NCBI RefSeq assembly: GCF_002105155.1
Contig: NW_019029013.1
Span: forward strand, 248,001 to 312,000
Direction of reading: 5' to 3'
Source: Lobosporangium transversale
Taxonomy: Eukaryota > Mortierellomycota > Mortierellomycetes > Mortierellales > Mortierellaceae
DNA length: 64,000 bases
A program made the position numbers and the translations under genes. The notes beneath the pieces are model-generated. The model did not search any database and was not told the origin of the DNA. It saw nothing but the letters and a program-made list of their open reading frames with translations. Of this stretch, positions 44,893-56,846 are shown in pieces. Positions within the stretch are counted from its first letter, which is position 1; every line of letters begins with the position of its first letter.

Positions 44893-47283
44893 GTCTACAG
44901 ATGCACCAAAAGAAAAAAAAAAAAAAAAGGATGATGAATGGAATGGGCGAACCTGTTTTTATTATTTCAAGGCAACGATGGTGAGTAACAGCCCCAGTTT
45001 GTGCCTTCTGACAGTGATCCAAACTGGTGCTATCGTCAATTACAGGTATTTTGCAAGATAAAAGACTTGCAATTGAGTCAGTTTAACCAAGAATGGCGAC
45101 CAGCTTGGATCACCCCCCTCTGTCAATCTGTCAAATTACGGCTAATCAATTGGTAACAAATAAAATCAACCTCCGACCCGATAATCATGTCACGTTCCCC
45201 CTAAAGCTCTAATCTCATTCGCTTGTGGGTGGAAGTGGGCGACACATTCCTTCGTTGACAGAAAACTGCCAGTCGACAAATACATGTATAACTTTATCTT
45301 GATTTTGAAAATAAAATGGTCGCAATTTGGCTAATTTTTTACTTGTGTTTTGTACGCAAAATATTATTTGGTGTGATATTCCTCAAAGCAACTCTGCTTT
45401 GCTTTCAGGCAAAGAGGAAGCCATTCTGACCGTGAGGTGGACTTCTTGCCTTCCTTAAGACCCTTAATCCTGCAGTTTCCACATGCCATCCTACTCTTAA
45501 CATCTATTCTTTCACTTTCTTTGGTTTTTATCGGGAAATGAAACCCTAGTAGATGTCGACGAGGGCTTGGAAGGGAGTGTTTAGTAATATATGGGCCTTT
45601 TGATATCTTGAAAGTAGGCTCCAGAGACTCATTAGTTTCTACGTTTCTCTTTGAGTTCCTTTGCTCGATGACAACTTGAGACTTAGATAGCGATAAAAGT
45701 CGGTTTACAAGATTTAAGCGAAATTAGCGATGTCCATCTTTTTTTTTTTTTTTTTTTTTTTGATCCTTTCCTAGTACACCATAGTATGTATGAATTGACG
45801 ACACTTATATCTAATAGCCACAAGAAGAGCGGCATCCAAGAACGACTGGACCTCATCTGCACACTATAGTTTTGGCGAAGTCACCCGAAGTGATATATTG
45901 TGAAAGCGAAGTCGAGTTTCCATCGTGATTGCGGGTGATACTAACATTCATTCTCTCATCAAACAATGTGAGTTCACCTTTCAAAGTATGAGGGGCAGAA
46001 ATCTTTGAAGTCATCAAGTTGGGATTGATAGTCTTCATCATTAACATTGTATTGCAGATCCATCGTGTACGAGATAGAAGTTGAAGGGAAATAGCATAAA
46101 AGCCTAGTATGGAAGCGTAGAAAAGTAGGACACCAAATGCTTCTGAAAGACATGAAGGCATAGTTTTAATTGAAATAAAAATAGATTAACCATTCACATT
46201 CTCGAATGAATGAAGCTCATAGTTTGGTCGTCATATTAGAATGTGCATGCCGAATGAATCATGATGATGAAATGCATTTCTTAGTGCACTCCCGTAGTAC
46301 CAGAGATCAAGTTCTTTTAATTTAGCTTAAGAATGGGGGGCAGCCAAAATATCAAGTTTGGTCCCAGCCTGAGAGAGAAGAGCAAGCCACATTTGCCTTT
46401 CAGCACGTGCATGCGCACATGAACTTCGTCCCATCGTTTTTGATTCAAAGACAGTATTTTAAAATATATATACTAGTCGACTGATCGTCCAACAGGACTT
46501 GTTTAACAGAGTTCCTGAATATCCCCTCAGCTAAAGCAATACACAGTAAGGTTACAAGCTGTCAATCTTATTGACGATGATCTTCATCATGTTTCTGTTA
46601 CGAGTATGGAAAGATAAAAAAAAAAGCAAAAATGAACGATGGAATATAAGAAGCTGAAAGTCCAAATGTGTCAGCAATGGATAATCATCCTTTGAAATGA
46701 AAGTAGCTTTTACTAATAAGCGGATATTTAAAACGATGAAAGTTAGGAATCTAACAGCCGTAGGCAGATGTAAATTGTAAAAAAAATATAATAAAAGCTT
46801 AAATGTATACTATAAGTATGAAGGTGGATCCTACTGCATAAAAAAAGGAAAAAAGAAAAAAAAAGACACTTGGACAAGTGAAATGATTCTTTTGTCCCCC
46901 AAGGCCTAGGCCTTGCAATGGACGCTATTGTTCCATGCTATGAAGTACAGACATGAGCTGTTCAATAGGAGACATAAATTGTCCACATGGTCAAGTATGC
47001 CTTGAAATGGACTAATCCGTCCAAAAAAAGAGTTAACCTTAAGAGGGCGCTCAATTATTTTTATTTCTGCATTAGAGTATTAGAGGAAAATTCAAAGTTC
47101 ATTCCACTTTTCATTACATATTCTCTCCTTCACAAATATCTTTTTTTTCCTTCTCTCCAGCTTCCTCTCTCTACTTCTCTCCCCATCTCTATATACGTAT
47201 CCCTTTCTATCCTCATCTACAACTCATTCTTACCGCATTGTTTCTATTCTTCTATCAGGCCTCTTGACCTCAGCACTTCAGCA
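44893..47283. other. Intergenic between hydrolase and tail-anchored protein genes
   Basis: Mostly gene-free apart from the doubtful small frame annotated separately at 45853-46161. It contains T/A tracts near 44912 and 45739. A pyrimidine-rich leader (about 47100-47270) lies just before the downstream ATG. Confidence 0.4.
45853..46161 (-). CDS. Small hypothetical protein, doubtful
   Basis: A 102-residue ATG-started frame with an N-terminal hydrophobic stretch (AFGVLLFYASILGFYAISLQLL) that could be a signal anchor, then a hydrophilic part with LKGELTLFDERMNVSI. No homologue comes to mind and there is no clear neighbour in an operon-like sense. A CTTTCAG just inside its start could instead be a splice acceptor of a longer gene. 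Confidence 0.25.
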   Translation of the reverse strand: MPSCLSEAFGVLLFYASILGFYAISLQLLSRTRWICNTMLMMKTINPNLMTSKISAPHTLKGELTLFDERMNVSITRNHDGNSTSLSQYITSGDFAKTIVCR

Positions 47284-48759
47284 ATGGTCGTCTCTTATTC
47301 TACTCCTGCATTCACTGACAGTTTACCACAGGCCCCCTTTCCTACCCCTCCTGCTCACACCCAATCCTCCATGAAATGCAACGGTAGCAGCATCCATCAC
47401 CATTCTCATGAATTCTGTCCTGATATTGATCCTGCCAGTATCCTCTTGGCCTCCCGCAATGATGTCCAACCAATATCACAGCCGCCAGTCGCATGTACCA
47501 ATGTCCATACGGTATCCATGCCCACTATATATCCCTCGCATTGCCTTCCTTCATCGACTCTTGCCTCTTCTCCACCACGATCGTCCATGGCCTCGTCCTC
47601 ACCCTTACCACCATCTCCTTCGTCTTCGTCAAGGAACTCAGGGCAGTCCCTGACCTCGTTGACACCGTCTTTATCTCCATCCTCCATCATTTCTTTACAG
47701 CGTGCAGCACGCCATGAAAAGAAACACAAAATATCGTCCACAAATGAGTCTTCTTCCCATTATCACCAACATCAATTGCATCAAAAAAAGCAACAAAAAA
47801 AGGGTCTTCAGCATTGTCATGGCCATCAAGACTATCAGGGCGACCAAGGTTATAGCTGTCGCCGTTCAACAACCTATAGAGACAGCAGTAATGGCAAAGA
47901 TAACGACAACCATCGTAGTAATGATGACAATGGCGACAAAAGGAGCCGACAGCCAAGGATAGTGAATCGCTCTGCCATCTTGACAGCTGCAGAAATACAA
48001 ACAGAAGGAAGAGCAGAGGGACAAAGAGGAAAATCATCTATAGTAACAACCAGTATGTGCCAGCAGCAGCATCATCAAGAGGAAACTCCCGTCAAAAGTC
48101 GGCTTCCTAACTGGGCCTTGTCTATTCGCAAGTCATTCCCTTGGTCAGCTCGTAATACTGATGAGCGCTCTGGCATTATTTCTTCACCTTCATCTTCCTC
48201 GACCTCTACCTCTGCCTATGTCTCTTCGGCAGGCAAGGCTTCTACTGTCACACATATGCTATCGTCATCCTCTGCACCTTCATCTCTTGCATCCATATCC
48301 TCTTCACCTGATATTACTCCATGTCTATCAACGCCGTCCGTTGGTATCTCTTATAATATCAATATCGATAACACTAATACCACTGCTATAACCTCTCCAC
48401 TGCAAGATATCCAAGGCCAAACGCAGCACCAAGACAAGAATCAGGAATCTGCTTCTCGAGCACTTTCATCTTTATGCTCTGAAAAGTTAGAAGCAAGAAC
48501 TGCAGCGACAACTGCAACTGCAACTGTGGAAGCGAGAGCCAAATCTACTAAAGAAGCCTACGCTGCTCACACCAGAACTGCAGCCATCTCTACTGCTACG
48601 ACCAAGAGATGTTTTTCAATCACTTTTCCCCATTCGTGTTCGTCGTTCTTAGGACAGCCTAGAATCCAGCCATTGAAAGAAAGCCGAAAGAGAAAGATCG
48701 GGTCTGGATTGATCACAGTCTTTTGCATCATAGCCGTTGTCATCCTCGTCTTATGCTAG
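47284..48759 (+). CDS. Ser-rich protein with C-terminal membrane anchor
   Basis: 491 residues from the ATG at 47284 (MVVSYSTPAFTDS). The frame extends to an upstream ATG at 46987, but that stretch reads as a pyrimidine-rich leader (SLQLPLSTSLPISIYV), so I prefer the inner start. The body is Ser/Pro/Thr/His-rich and probably disordered, with a short basic patch (AARHEKKHK) and SRLPNWALSIRKSFPWSARN near the middle. The last ~20 residues, following a basic RKRKIGSG, are SGLITVFCIIAVVILVLC, a hydrophobic segment ending at the stop. That is the layout of a tail-anchored membrane protein, with the bulk facing the cytosol. No known domain, function unknown. Confidence 0.65.
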   Translation: MVVSYSTPAFTDSLPQAPFPTPPAHTQSSMKCNGSSIHHHSHEFCPDIDPASILLASRNDVQPISQPPVACTNVHTVSMPTIYPSHCLPSSTLASSPPRSSMASSSPLPPSPSSSSRNSGQSLTSLTPSLSPSSIISLQRAARHEKKHKISSTNESSSHYHQHQLHQKKQQKKGLQHCHGHQDYQGDQGYSCRRSTTYRDSSNGKDNDNHRSNDDNGDKRSRQPRIVNRSAILTAAEIQTEGRAEGQRGKSSIVTTSMCQQQHHQEETPVKSRLPNWALSIRKSFPWSARNTDERSGIISSPSSSSTSTSAYVSSAGKASTVTHMLSSSSAPSSLASISSSPDITPCLSTPSVGISYNINIDNTNTTAITSPLQDIQGQTQHQDKNQESASRALSSLCSEKLEARTAATTATATVEARAKSTKEAYAAHTRTAAISTATTKRCFSITFPHSCSSFLGQPRIQPLKESRKRKIGSGLITVFCIIAVVILVLC

Positions 48760-49068
48760 GGGACTTTGAGCACACTCTTGCATAGCCGAGTGAACAAGTA
48801 AGGGATTTTTTTTTTATTTTTTTATTTTATTATTATTATTATTTTTTTTTTTTTTGAAAAAGCTATCTGTGCTCAGACACATACCAGCAGATTCATAGTA
48901 TATAGTCTGCTTTGTAAATAAAGATCCGGTGGATGTCTATAAGCAATGATGGCGAGACTGTTGGTATTGATCCGAGAAGAAGATCCCTGCGATCCAGCTG
49001 GAATGACAAAGATTAACGACTCCTGCTAAGATGCTGTTGGTGAACAATAAAACATGGGCTGATAGAGT

Positions 49069-49100
<32 letters not shown>

Positions 49101-49332
49101 CATATCCCTACTTACTGCATCTTATAATAATAATATTAAAAATCTTTCTTTGAAAGAAGATCTAGATGATCTCATATATTCTCGTGCTTTTTATTTTTAT
49201 GGCTTTTGAAGGGGGCTCAATGTTACGTTTTTTAATTGTCTGTTCGTCTGTCTCCAGCAACTTTTTTTTTTATGTTAACGATCATCCCTAATTATGGATG
49301 TTCAAAGAGTCGCAGTGAAAAGAGAAGATGAT
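48760..49332. other. Intergenic with T tracts
   Basis: Convergent 3' ends of the tail-anchored protein gene and the NEDD8-E1 subunit gene. Two long T runs (about 48840-48855 and 49072-49100). No gene. Confidence 0.5.
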
Positions 49333-52012
49333 TTAGACCGCAAAGACAGCAGAGACGGAACGTGCTCCATCAAAGATGAATGTGTTGTCCATAGGGATAT
49401 ATTGATGCGTGATCAGCTTGATGACCTCCTGACTCACGACTCCACCTATGAACGAAGCAATATTGTGAATCGTGCCATTACCGTAGCGGCAGCTAACGAC
49501 AATCAAGAGAACGAATTCGTTAAAATCAAATATCGTGAATAGACTGAACTAGCACCTGTGGTCTTTGTAAAATGCATTTGATGAGATGTTGATCCTCCTT
49601 ACATTTCATGTGTCAAATCCTTAGAGATAGTGTCGTTCTCAAGACCCCAGGACTGCAACAAGATATTGACATTGCCCTGAAGTTGGTCCACATCATCTTC
49701 CCAATTTTCTCCTTCACCAGGATGGTGTCCATGATCATCATAGAAGGAGTCTGAAGCACGTAAGAGGACGTATTGAGGGAAAATAGAGTCAGGATCAGAC
49801 AACCATGAAGCTATATATTTTCAAAAAAAATAAAAAATAAAAAATAAAAAATAAAAAATAAAAAATAAAAAATAAAAAATAAAAAATAAAAAATAAAAAA
49901 TAAAAAATAAAAAATAAAAAATAAAAAATAAAAAATAAAAAATAAAAAATAAAAAATAAAAAATAAAAAATAAAAAATAAAAAATAAAAAATAAAAAATA
50001 AAAAATAAAAAATAAAAATAAAGAAGGGTAAAAAAGAAAGGAATGTTAGACAATTTGAACGCTTCTGAATTAACTTGATTTTTTTTAAACAGATATCAAC
50101 ATTTTGCGATATGCTCACCAATCTGCTTTATTTTAGGTTGATTGTATTCCTGCTCCAGACTGCGATAACGAATGACTTTCAGGAACGCAGAGAATTTGCA
50201 AAAAGTTTCGATTTCTTGGAGTGGGATTGAGCCTGGTGCTAAACCAATCGACTCCAACAGTGAGTCCACAATCTTTGATACCTCCTGAATATCCTGTTTT
50301 GCTTTGGCTTTATAGCTAATCATTAGCAAGCAAGAGACGTTACAGTCAGCACCATGGATATTGTTTTTGCTGTCGTTATACTTCAGTGAATCAAACATCA
50401 TCCAAAACGTGAAATATGTCACCTACATGCTCTGCAGCGTCACATAACTATCAGTCTGTGCCTTCATATCTGGGATGGTGCCAGATAAGGGCAGTAAGCC
50501 AGCACTCTTAGCATAGTCGTCCACAAAATCCTTTAAAGCGCGCGCAAGTATCCAAAAGCTAGAGCTCTAAATACCAGGGCAATGAGGAACCACGAGAGAT
50601 TAAAGGATTTATGGGATTTAGCGAACGTCCCATGGCATATTTAAATTACATAGTAAAGCCTTTTTTTCAAGGGTTCATATTGGTGATTCTACCTCTGAAG
50701 TCAAGTTCACGCACTTTGGATCATTGAAAATCTCCTTGATACTGCTCGGAACTACAGTGGGTTGGCATGATCTAAGTACCGAGTTGATAGCTTCTTCGAA
50801 ATTTTCATCATCTGCTGATCTCATTCCAGATCTAATAGCCGCTTTGAGTTGATTTTTCTCCGCGTATGTGGAAGGGATTTTGCCTCCATGCTGTAGGAAC
50901 GATGAGTAGAAGTATGTTGTCAGATCTACACGCTGGAGTAATAGGAATGCAAATTGAAGACTTCCGCTAATAATAACACACCTCCTGCTTCCATTCTTCC
51001 ATATACTTAAGAAGAATAGCAACATATGGAATATGGCCAAACTCCAGTCCATCCTGGGTATTAAAATCGAATGACTTTGTAAAGGCAATGAGTTCAGGGA
51101 AAGGAGTATCGATACGGAGATCGGCAACGTTGTCGGGATGGGTCTCCACAACTAGGAGTAGAATTAAAACGTCCGGTAAATCTCCACTGAATGTTTTCAT
51201 GATACTCAATCCTATCGAGAAAGTCGAGAGTAATAATAATAAAACTCACTAGTGTGTTCCGGTACTGCAATCCTGGCTGCTCCGATGAATCCAACCGTCT
51301 TGACCCAAACAAACGCGGTCTTCTTCTTTCCAGCAGGAATAGTGTTAATATCGACGCCTTGTTGCCCATTGACCCAGCAAAGCGCTGCAATCTTTTCAGC
51401 AGTCTCGCGTGTGATATTGGTTGCGATGACCGTAGAGAACTGAGCGAGGAAAGCTGGATCCTCCTTCAAGATTGAAAGGATGTCCTTGGCAATCCAATGG
51501 CCCTTAACATCCTCATTCAACTCACCGAGAAGTTCACATGCGCGCTCCGCCCTTGGCTTGCCTAGGCTTTCAAAGTCGAGAAAGAAGTTGGAACCTATGT
51601 CGTTTTGCGTGACAGTCCCCTGATCAATTACCGTGAACTGGCCGATCCCTATTTGGTAATTGGAGCGTTAGCTAAAGATTTAAAACAGTGGCCTATAGTC
51701 TGGAAGAGATTACAATAACAGATCCGCCATTCACACCTGGAAGAACCAAGTTCTTGAGGATTTCACAGCCAACAGCGGTGGCATTGACTAGAAGTATATG
51801 TGCAGACTCGAGAGCATCTTGACCGCTATTACCCCAAAGTCTATTAAGGGGTATTGAAATTGATGCGATGGGTATTATTAAACGGTTTATATGAAGTAGC
51901 AATGTCATAATGCGTCCGCAGTCAGCATCCGGTTGAAACACGCAGTAACCAGTGCTATGTGTATACGGCTCTACCTGAGTTGGCGGTCGTATTTCTGTGT
52001 CTTTGCATCCAT
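49333..52012 (-). CDS. ULA1: NEDD8-activating enzyme E1 regulatory subunit
   Basis: ULA1/NAE1 (APPBP1) pairs with Uba3 to activate NEDD8 for cullin modification. Nine exons (52012-51975, 51840-51737, 51648-51250, 51151-50982, 50890-50693, 50566-50427, 50315-50119, 49810-49603, 49492-49333) give 537 residues, close to the ~535 of the human protein. Hallmarks are [37 protein letters not shown] (GTGTGA donor at 51736), [66 protein letters not shown] and, in the last exon, [20 protein letters not shown] followed by [11 protein letters not shown]. As in its family, no catalytic cysteine domain is evident; Uba3 supplies it. The intron between 50118 and 49811 is filled by an (AAAAAT)n microsatellite. 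Confidence 0.95.
49829..50024. repeat. (AAAAAT)n hexanucleotide microsatellite
   Basis: About 195 bp of almost uninterrupted AAAAAT units (roughly 30 copies), with small irregularities at the ends. It lies wholly within an intron of the NEDD8-E1 regulatory subunit gene, so on the coding strand it is ATTTTT repeats before the 3' splice site. Confidence 0.97.
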
Positions 52013-52260
52013 AGTATCAAGATATGTTTAACGTAGATGGTTGATGGAAAAGAAAAGAAAAAGAAAAGAGAAATGAAGACGAATGGACGCGCCGCCGCAG
52101 CTTCTCGTGGCGGACTTGTGACTGTCCCTTGCCCTAAAAGGCAGTATTTCATATTTCCAAGCAAGGACAGTGAAAAAGCCGATCTTGTCCTTTCATTCGC
52201 TTTGATCCTTGTTATTGTTTTTCTTCCTTACTCCCTTCACCCACAATCGAAATTTGGATC

Positions 52261-53343
52261 ATGTTTGCTCTCCGCACTGCTGTTGCCCGTACCATGCCTA
52301 CTTTGGCGATGCGTGCTGTTGTCATTCCCAAGCCTGCTGTTTCATCTGCATTGTTGACCCGCGCTGGATCTGTCTCGGCTTTGCGTTCTTTCAGTAACAC
52401 TCCTTTTGCCTGGAACAAGGGTATGTGGCTTAATTGAACTCTAGCTTGATGCTGGAGAAGAGGAATGCGAATGTGCATAGAAACATTTTCTATCGTTTTA
52501 ACCTCATAAAATCTAATCCTGTATTTATTTGTTCATTTCCATTAAGTTGATAAGGAGTTTACGAGTGTCCTCGAGAATGAGATCAAGCACGAAGAGGAGC
52601 AAGGTGATGAGGTTCCTGAGTATATCACCAACTACTTGAAAACAAGTCCCTTTCAAATCACTGATAAGCCCGGCTCTGACGAGGTCATCTTGACTCGCAA
52701 GTTCGGCAACGAAGAGTACGTGATTAGAATCGGGATATAGGATTATTTCCGAAGGATGAAGAACACGTATTCATCAGTAATCATGTTTCTGTCCTCTTTC
52801 TTCCCCTTTCAATTTATATTATTGTTTTATAGTATCAAGGTTGTTTTCTCGGTCTCAGATATCAACAATGCAGATGAGGAAGAGGAACTGGACTTGGAAG
52901 GGGATCTCGAAGACGAGGGTCAACAGCAGCAGAGTCTTTCTGCTTCTGGCGATGATACAGAGGAGGGTGAAGATGACCTCGAATCATTGACCTTCCCTGT
53001 CCGCTGCTTGATTACAATCTCCAAGCCTAATGCTGGAAGCATCTCTGTGGATGCCATTGCTCAGGATGGCACCTTCATTGTCGAATCCATTTCCAACATC
53101 AAAGACTCTGTATTGGCCAATACCTCGACTGCCGAGGCAGATTGGGAGAAGCGCGGATTGTATAGCGGCCCTCCTTTTAGTGAGTTGGATGAACAGCTCC
53201 AGATCACGTTCGAGAAGTATTTGGAGGAGCGTCAGATTGATGGAGACCTTGCCAACTTTGTACCAAATTATGTCTTCCACAAAGATCAGGTTGAGTACAC
53301 CAACTGGCTCAAGGAGTTGAAGGGCTTTGTTTCTGCCAAGTAA
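52261..53343 (+). CDS. MAM33: Mitochondrial acidic protein MAM33/p32 family
   Basis: Matrix acidic glycoprotein of the p32/C1QBP family, needed for mitochondrial translation and oxidative phosphorylation. Three exons (52261-52420, 52547-52715, 52833-53343) give 279 residues. An Arg/Ala/Ser-rich presequence (MFALRTAVARTMPTLAMRAV) fits mitochondrial import. The mature part starts with VDKEFTSVLENEIKHEEEQ, has VILTRKFGNEDIKVVFSVSD and a long acidic insert (EEEELDLEGDLEDEG), and ends in FEKYLEERQIDGDLANFV and DQVEYTNWLKELKGFV, the classic p32 C terminus. The acceptor/donor pairs all conserve phase. It is divergent from ULA1 with 248 bp between start codons. An AATAAA signal lies at 53444. Confidence 0.95.
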
Positions 53344-53798
53344 ATAAACCTTGTTTTTACTACCGATGCCGCTATCTCCTCTTTCAATTCTTTTTACGGC
53401 CTTTTGTTAGCCCTTCATCGTACATAGTCCTTCTCAGCCCTGTAATAAACTGACTAAAACTGACTTTCAAAGCGTGAGGAGAAAGGATGTGCACGTGACA
53501 CAAGCCAGCGACGGGACAGAAGGCTGTTTCATCGCATGTCATTCCGAATTTTTCTTGTGTTCGGCAGAAAGTGTTTACACGAGCAAAAGCGCGGAACTGT
53601 CCACATCCCCTGTCCTCGGACGCTTTTTACGCTCACACACTCTTTTTACCCCCTCTCGGATTGCCCATTTCGATCTTTTTCTCCACTCCTCTCCATCTCC
53701 TTCCCTCCATTCCACACTCCACTCCACTCCTCACTTCTATCAAGAGGATATAAAGGATACATACTTAGATTTCTTGTTCACTCGTCTATTTTTCCGCC

Positions 53799-56623
53799 AT
53801 GCTCCGAATCCAGTCCTGCTCTAACATCTTGGTGCGTAACATGCCCCCCTTTCGCATGCAGACACCGACGCATGCAACACGCTTTTCGTAGAGTTCATTT
53901 CTATAGTCAAAACAATTCGCCTTTAAGCTGGTCGAATTATTTATGGCTATTTGTCCTGGTTTTTTCCGAGACGAGCCTAGTCGCGTGTTTATTTGCTCAA
54001 TGTGTTCCTGCTTGATAAAACACACGTTGCTCCGGCTAATTCTCGGAAAGACAACATATTCTTTTTTTTTTTTTTATTGTTGTCGCTCTGTTGCTAATCG
54101 AATGCTTCCATTACTCTTTCTTTTCAATTAATGACAATTGTACCTCTAATAGCGTCGCACCGGTATGTCACTGACCAGATCTTGCTCCAGAGCAATTGTT
54201 CTGATTTTCTATTTTTTCGTCCGAAGAGGAGAACATGAATTATTTTCTCCGAAGTGACTAACCACTTTCTTGCTACTTATTGCACCTATAGCTGCTAAGA
54301 ATGCTGCTAGCCGTGCCTTGCACACTTCTCGCCCTGCTATGCAGGTTTTTGCCTCCAAGCCTTTGAATGCTAAGGAATCATCGGTATGTGCACTTCTCCA
54401 TTGAGTTGATTCTTGTGATCCTAGACCTTGTTTCTAATTTTTTTCTACCTCGCCTCGCTCCTTCCTTGTTTGGGTGTTCCCCGCAAAAAAAAAAAAAAAT
54501 ACTAAAATCACGCCTCTGTGCTCCCATGTATTATTCATGCACACACATGCTAATAACCATCTTAATCATTATCACTTAACAGAATCCAATTACCTCCAAG
54601 TATCCCATTATTGATCATACCTATGATGCTATTGTTATTGGTGCTGGTGGTGCTGGTCTCCGTGCTGCCTTCGGTCTTGCTGAGGCTGGTCTCAACACTG
54701 CCTGTATCTCTAAGCTGTTCCCTACTCGTTCTCATACTGTCGCTGCTCAGGTAAACAGTTGGACATTTCATGCCTCGTCTTTGTTTAATAAATCAATGTG
54801 GAATGTATCCTTAATTAAATGATGTTGGATCTCTCTCAATTGAACCGTTAATGTAAATAGGGTGGTGTCAATGCCGCTCTTGGCAACATGGGTGAGGATG
54901 ACTGGAGATGGCACATGTACGATACTGTCAAGGGTTCTGACTGGCTTGGTGATCAGGATGCTATTCATTACATGTGTCGTGAAGCCCCCCATAGTGTCAT
55001 TGAATTGGAGCATTATGGTGTCCCCTTCTCCAGAACTAAGGAGGGCAAGATCTACCAGCGTGCTTTCGGTGGTCAGAGCTTGAAGTTTGGCGAGGGTAAA
55101 GTCATCAATTCATTGATATCGTAACTGGTCTGGACAAATTTTTCAACGCATGCGGAGATTAGAAAGTGAAAAATAGTTTGCGTGTTATTTATTTCATTTC
55201 ATTTATTTTTTTTGCAAATTTAGGTGGTCAGGCTTACCGCTGCGCTGCCGTCGCTGATCGCACTGGTCACTCTATTCTTCACACCTTGTATGGTCAGTCT
55301 CTTCGTCACAATACCAACTACTTCATCGAGTACTTCGCCATGGATCTTATCATGGAGAACGGCGAGTGCCGCGGCGTTATTGCTTTGAACATGGAGGACG
55401 GCACTCTTCACCGTTTCCGTGCCCATAAGACTGTTCTCGCCACTGGAGGTTATGGCCGTGCTTACTTCTCCTGCACCTCTGCTCACACCTGCACTGGTGA
55501 CGGTAACGCCATGGTTGCTCGTGCTGGTCTTCCTCTCCAAGACTTGGAATTTGTTCAATTCCACCCTACTGGTATCTATGGTGCCGGATGCTTGATCACC
55601 GAGGGTTCTCGTGGTGAGGGAGGTTATCTTCTCAACTCTGAAGGAGAGCGTTTCATGGAGCGTTATGCCCCTACTGCCAAGGATTTGGCTTCACGTGATG
55701 TTGTTTCCCGTTCCATGACTATGGAGATCCGTGAGGGTCGTGGTGTTGGTCCTGAAAAGGATCACATTTACCTCCAGCTTTCTCATTTGCCCGCCTCTGT
55801 CCTCCATGAGCGTCTCCCCGGAATCTCAGAAACTGCCGCCATTTTCTCGGGAGTTGATGTTACTAAGGAGCCTATTCCTGTCTTGCCCACTGTCCACTAC
55901 AACATGGGCGGTATTCCAACCAAATATACAGGAGAGGTCTTGACTGTTGATGAGAATGGTGAAGACAAGGTTGTTCCTGGTTTGTACGCTGCTGGCGAGG
56001 CTGCCTGTGTCTCTGTTCACGGTGCCAACCGCTTGGGAGCCAACTCACTTTTGGACATTGTCGTCTTTGGCCGTGCTTGCGCACATCATATCCGTGACAC
56101 CTTGAAGCCCAACACTCCCCACCGTCCCTTGGCTTCTGATGCTGGTGCCGAATCTATTGCCAACCTGGACAAACTCCGTTATTCTTCCGGCCCTATCCCA
56201 ACGGCAGCTCTTCGCTTGAACATGCAGAAGGTCATGCAGAACGATGCCGCTGTGTTCCGTACTCAGTCATCATTGGATGAGGGTGTTGAAAAGATTGACA
56301 AGGTCTTCAAATCATTCAAGGACGTTGGTGTTACAGACCGCAGCATGATCTGGAACTCTGACTTGGTTGAGACTTTGGAGCTTCAGAACTTATTGACTTG
56401 CGCTGCTCAGACTATGCACTCTGCTAGCGCTCGCAAGGAGTCTCGCGGAGCCCATGCTCGTGAGGACTTCCAAGAGCGTGATGATAAGAACTGGATGAAG
56501 CACACCCTCTCATGGCAGAACCAGAAGACTGGCGACGTCAAATTGAGCTACCGTGCTGTCACTGGCACCACCTTGGATGAGAATGAGTGCAAGGCTGTTC
56601 CTCCCAAGAAGCGTGTCTACTAA
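53799..56623 (+). CDS. SDH1: Succinate dehydrogenase flavoprotein subunit
   Basis: Catalytic subunit of respiratory complex II, oxidising succinate to fumarate in the mitochondrion. Six exons: 53799-53831, 54153-54162, 54292-54383, 54583-54750, 54861-55095 and 55224-56623, 645 residues in all. The 10-nt second exon (CGTCGCACCG) is required to keep frame and encodes RRT in the presequence. Visible motifs are the FAD dinucleotide fold ([15 protein letters not shown]), the covalent-FAD histidine in [49 protein letters not shown] and the active-site region [30 protein letters not shown] and the LSYRAV...TLDENE tail with basic PPKKRVY end complete the family pattern. Codon use is strongly biased to C- and T-ending codons, suggesting high expression. 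AATAAA at 56690. Confidence 0.97.
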
Positions 56624-56846
56624 CCATTATATAGGCGGAAAAGATGATGGATTCGAGCATTTTCGTTTTTTTTTCTAATCGTTTTTTACAATAAATATTG
56701 ATTTCCAACAATAACAAAAGGAAATTGGCCAGACAATGTCATTGAAGTAGCGGCCATTCATTGGAGACGGGGAGTTTTTTAATTTTTTTTTTTATTTTCT
56801 TCCTTCGTTCGATTTTTACTCTATTACTCTAAAGAGTGAGAAAATT

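Noticed and set aside
46987-47283. 99-residue N-terminal extension of the tail-anchored protein
   Set aside because: The stretch is a pyrimidine-rich leader with hydrophobic translation unlike the rest of the protein; the ATG at 47284 fits better.
49294-49542. 82-codon plus-strand frame (MDVQRVAVKREDD...)
   Set aside because: It is the antisense shadow of the last exon of the NEDD8-E1 regulatory subunit, whose minus-strand reading ([20 protein letters not shown]) is clearly conserved.
49811-50118. CRISPR-like array, because of regular repetition
   Set aside because: Simple hexamer microsatellite without spacers, in a eukaryotic intron.
49795-50121. Minus-strand frame FIFYFLFF repeated many times
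   Set aside because: Pure translation of the (AAAAAT)n microsatellite inside an intron.
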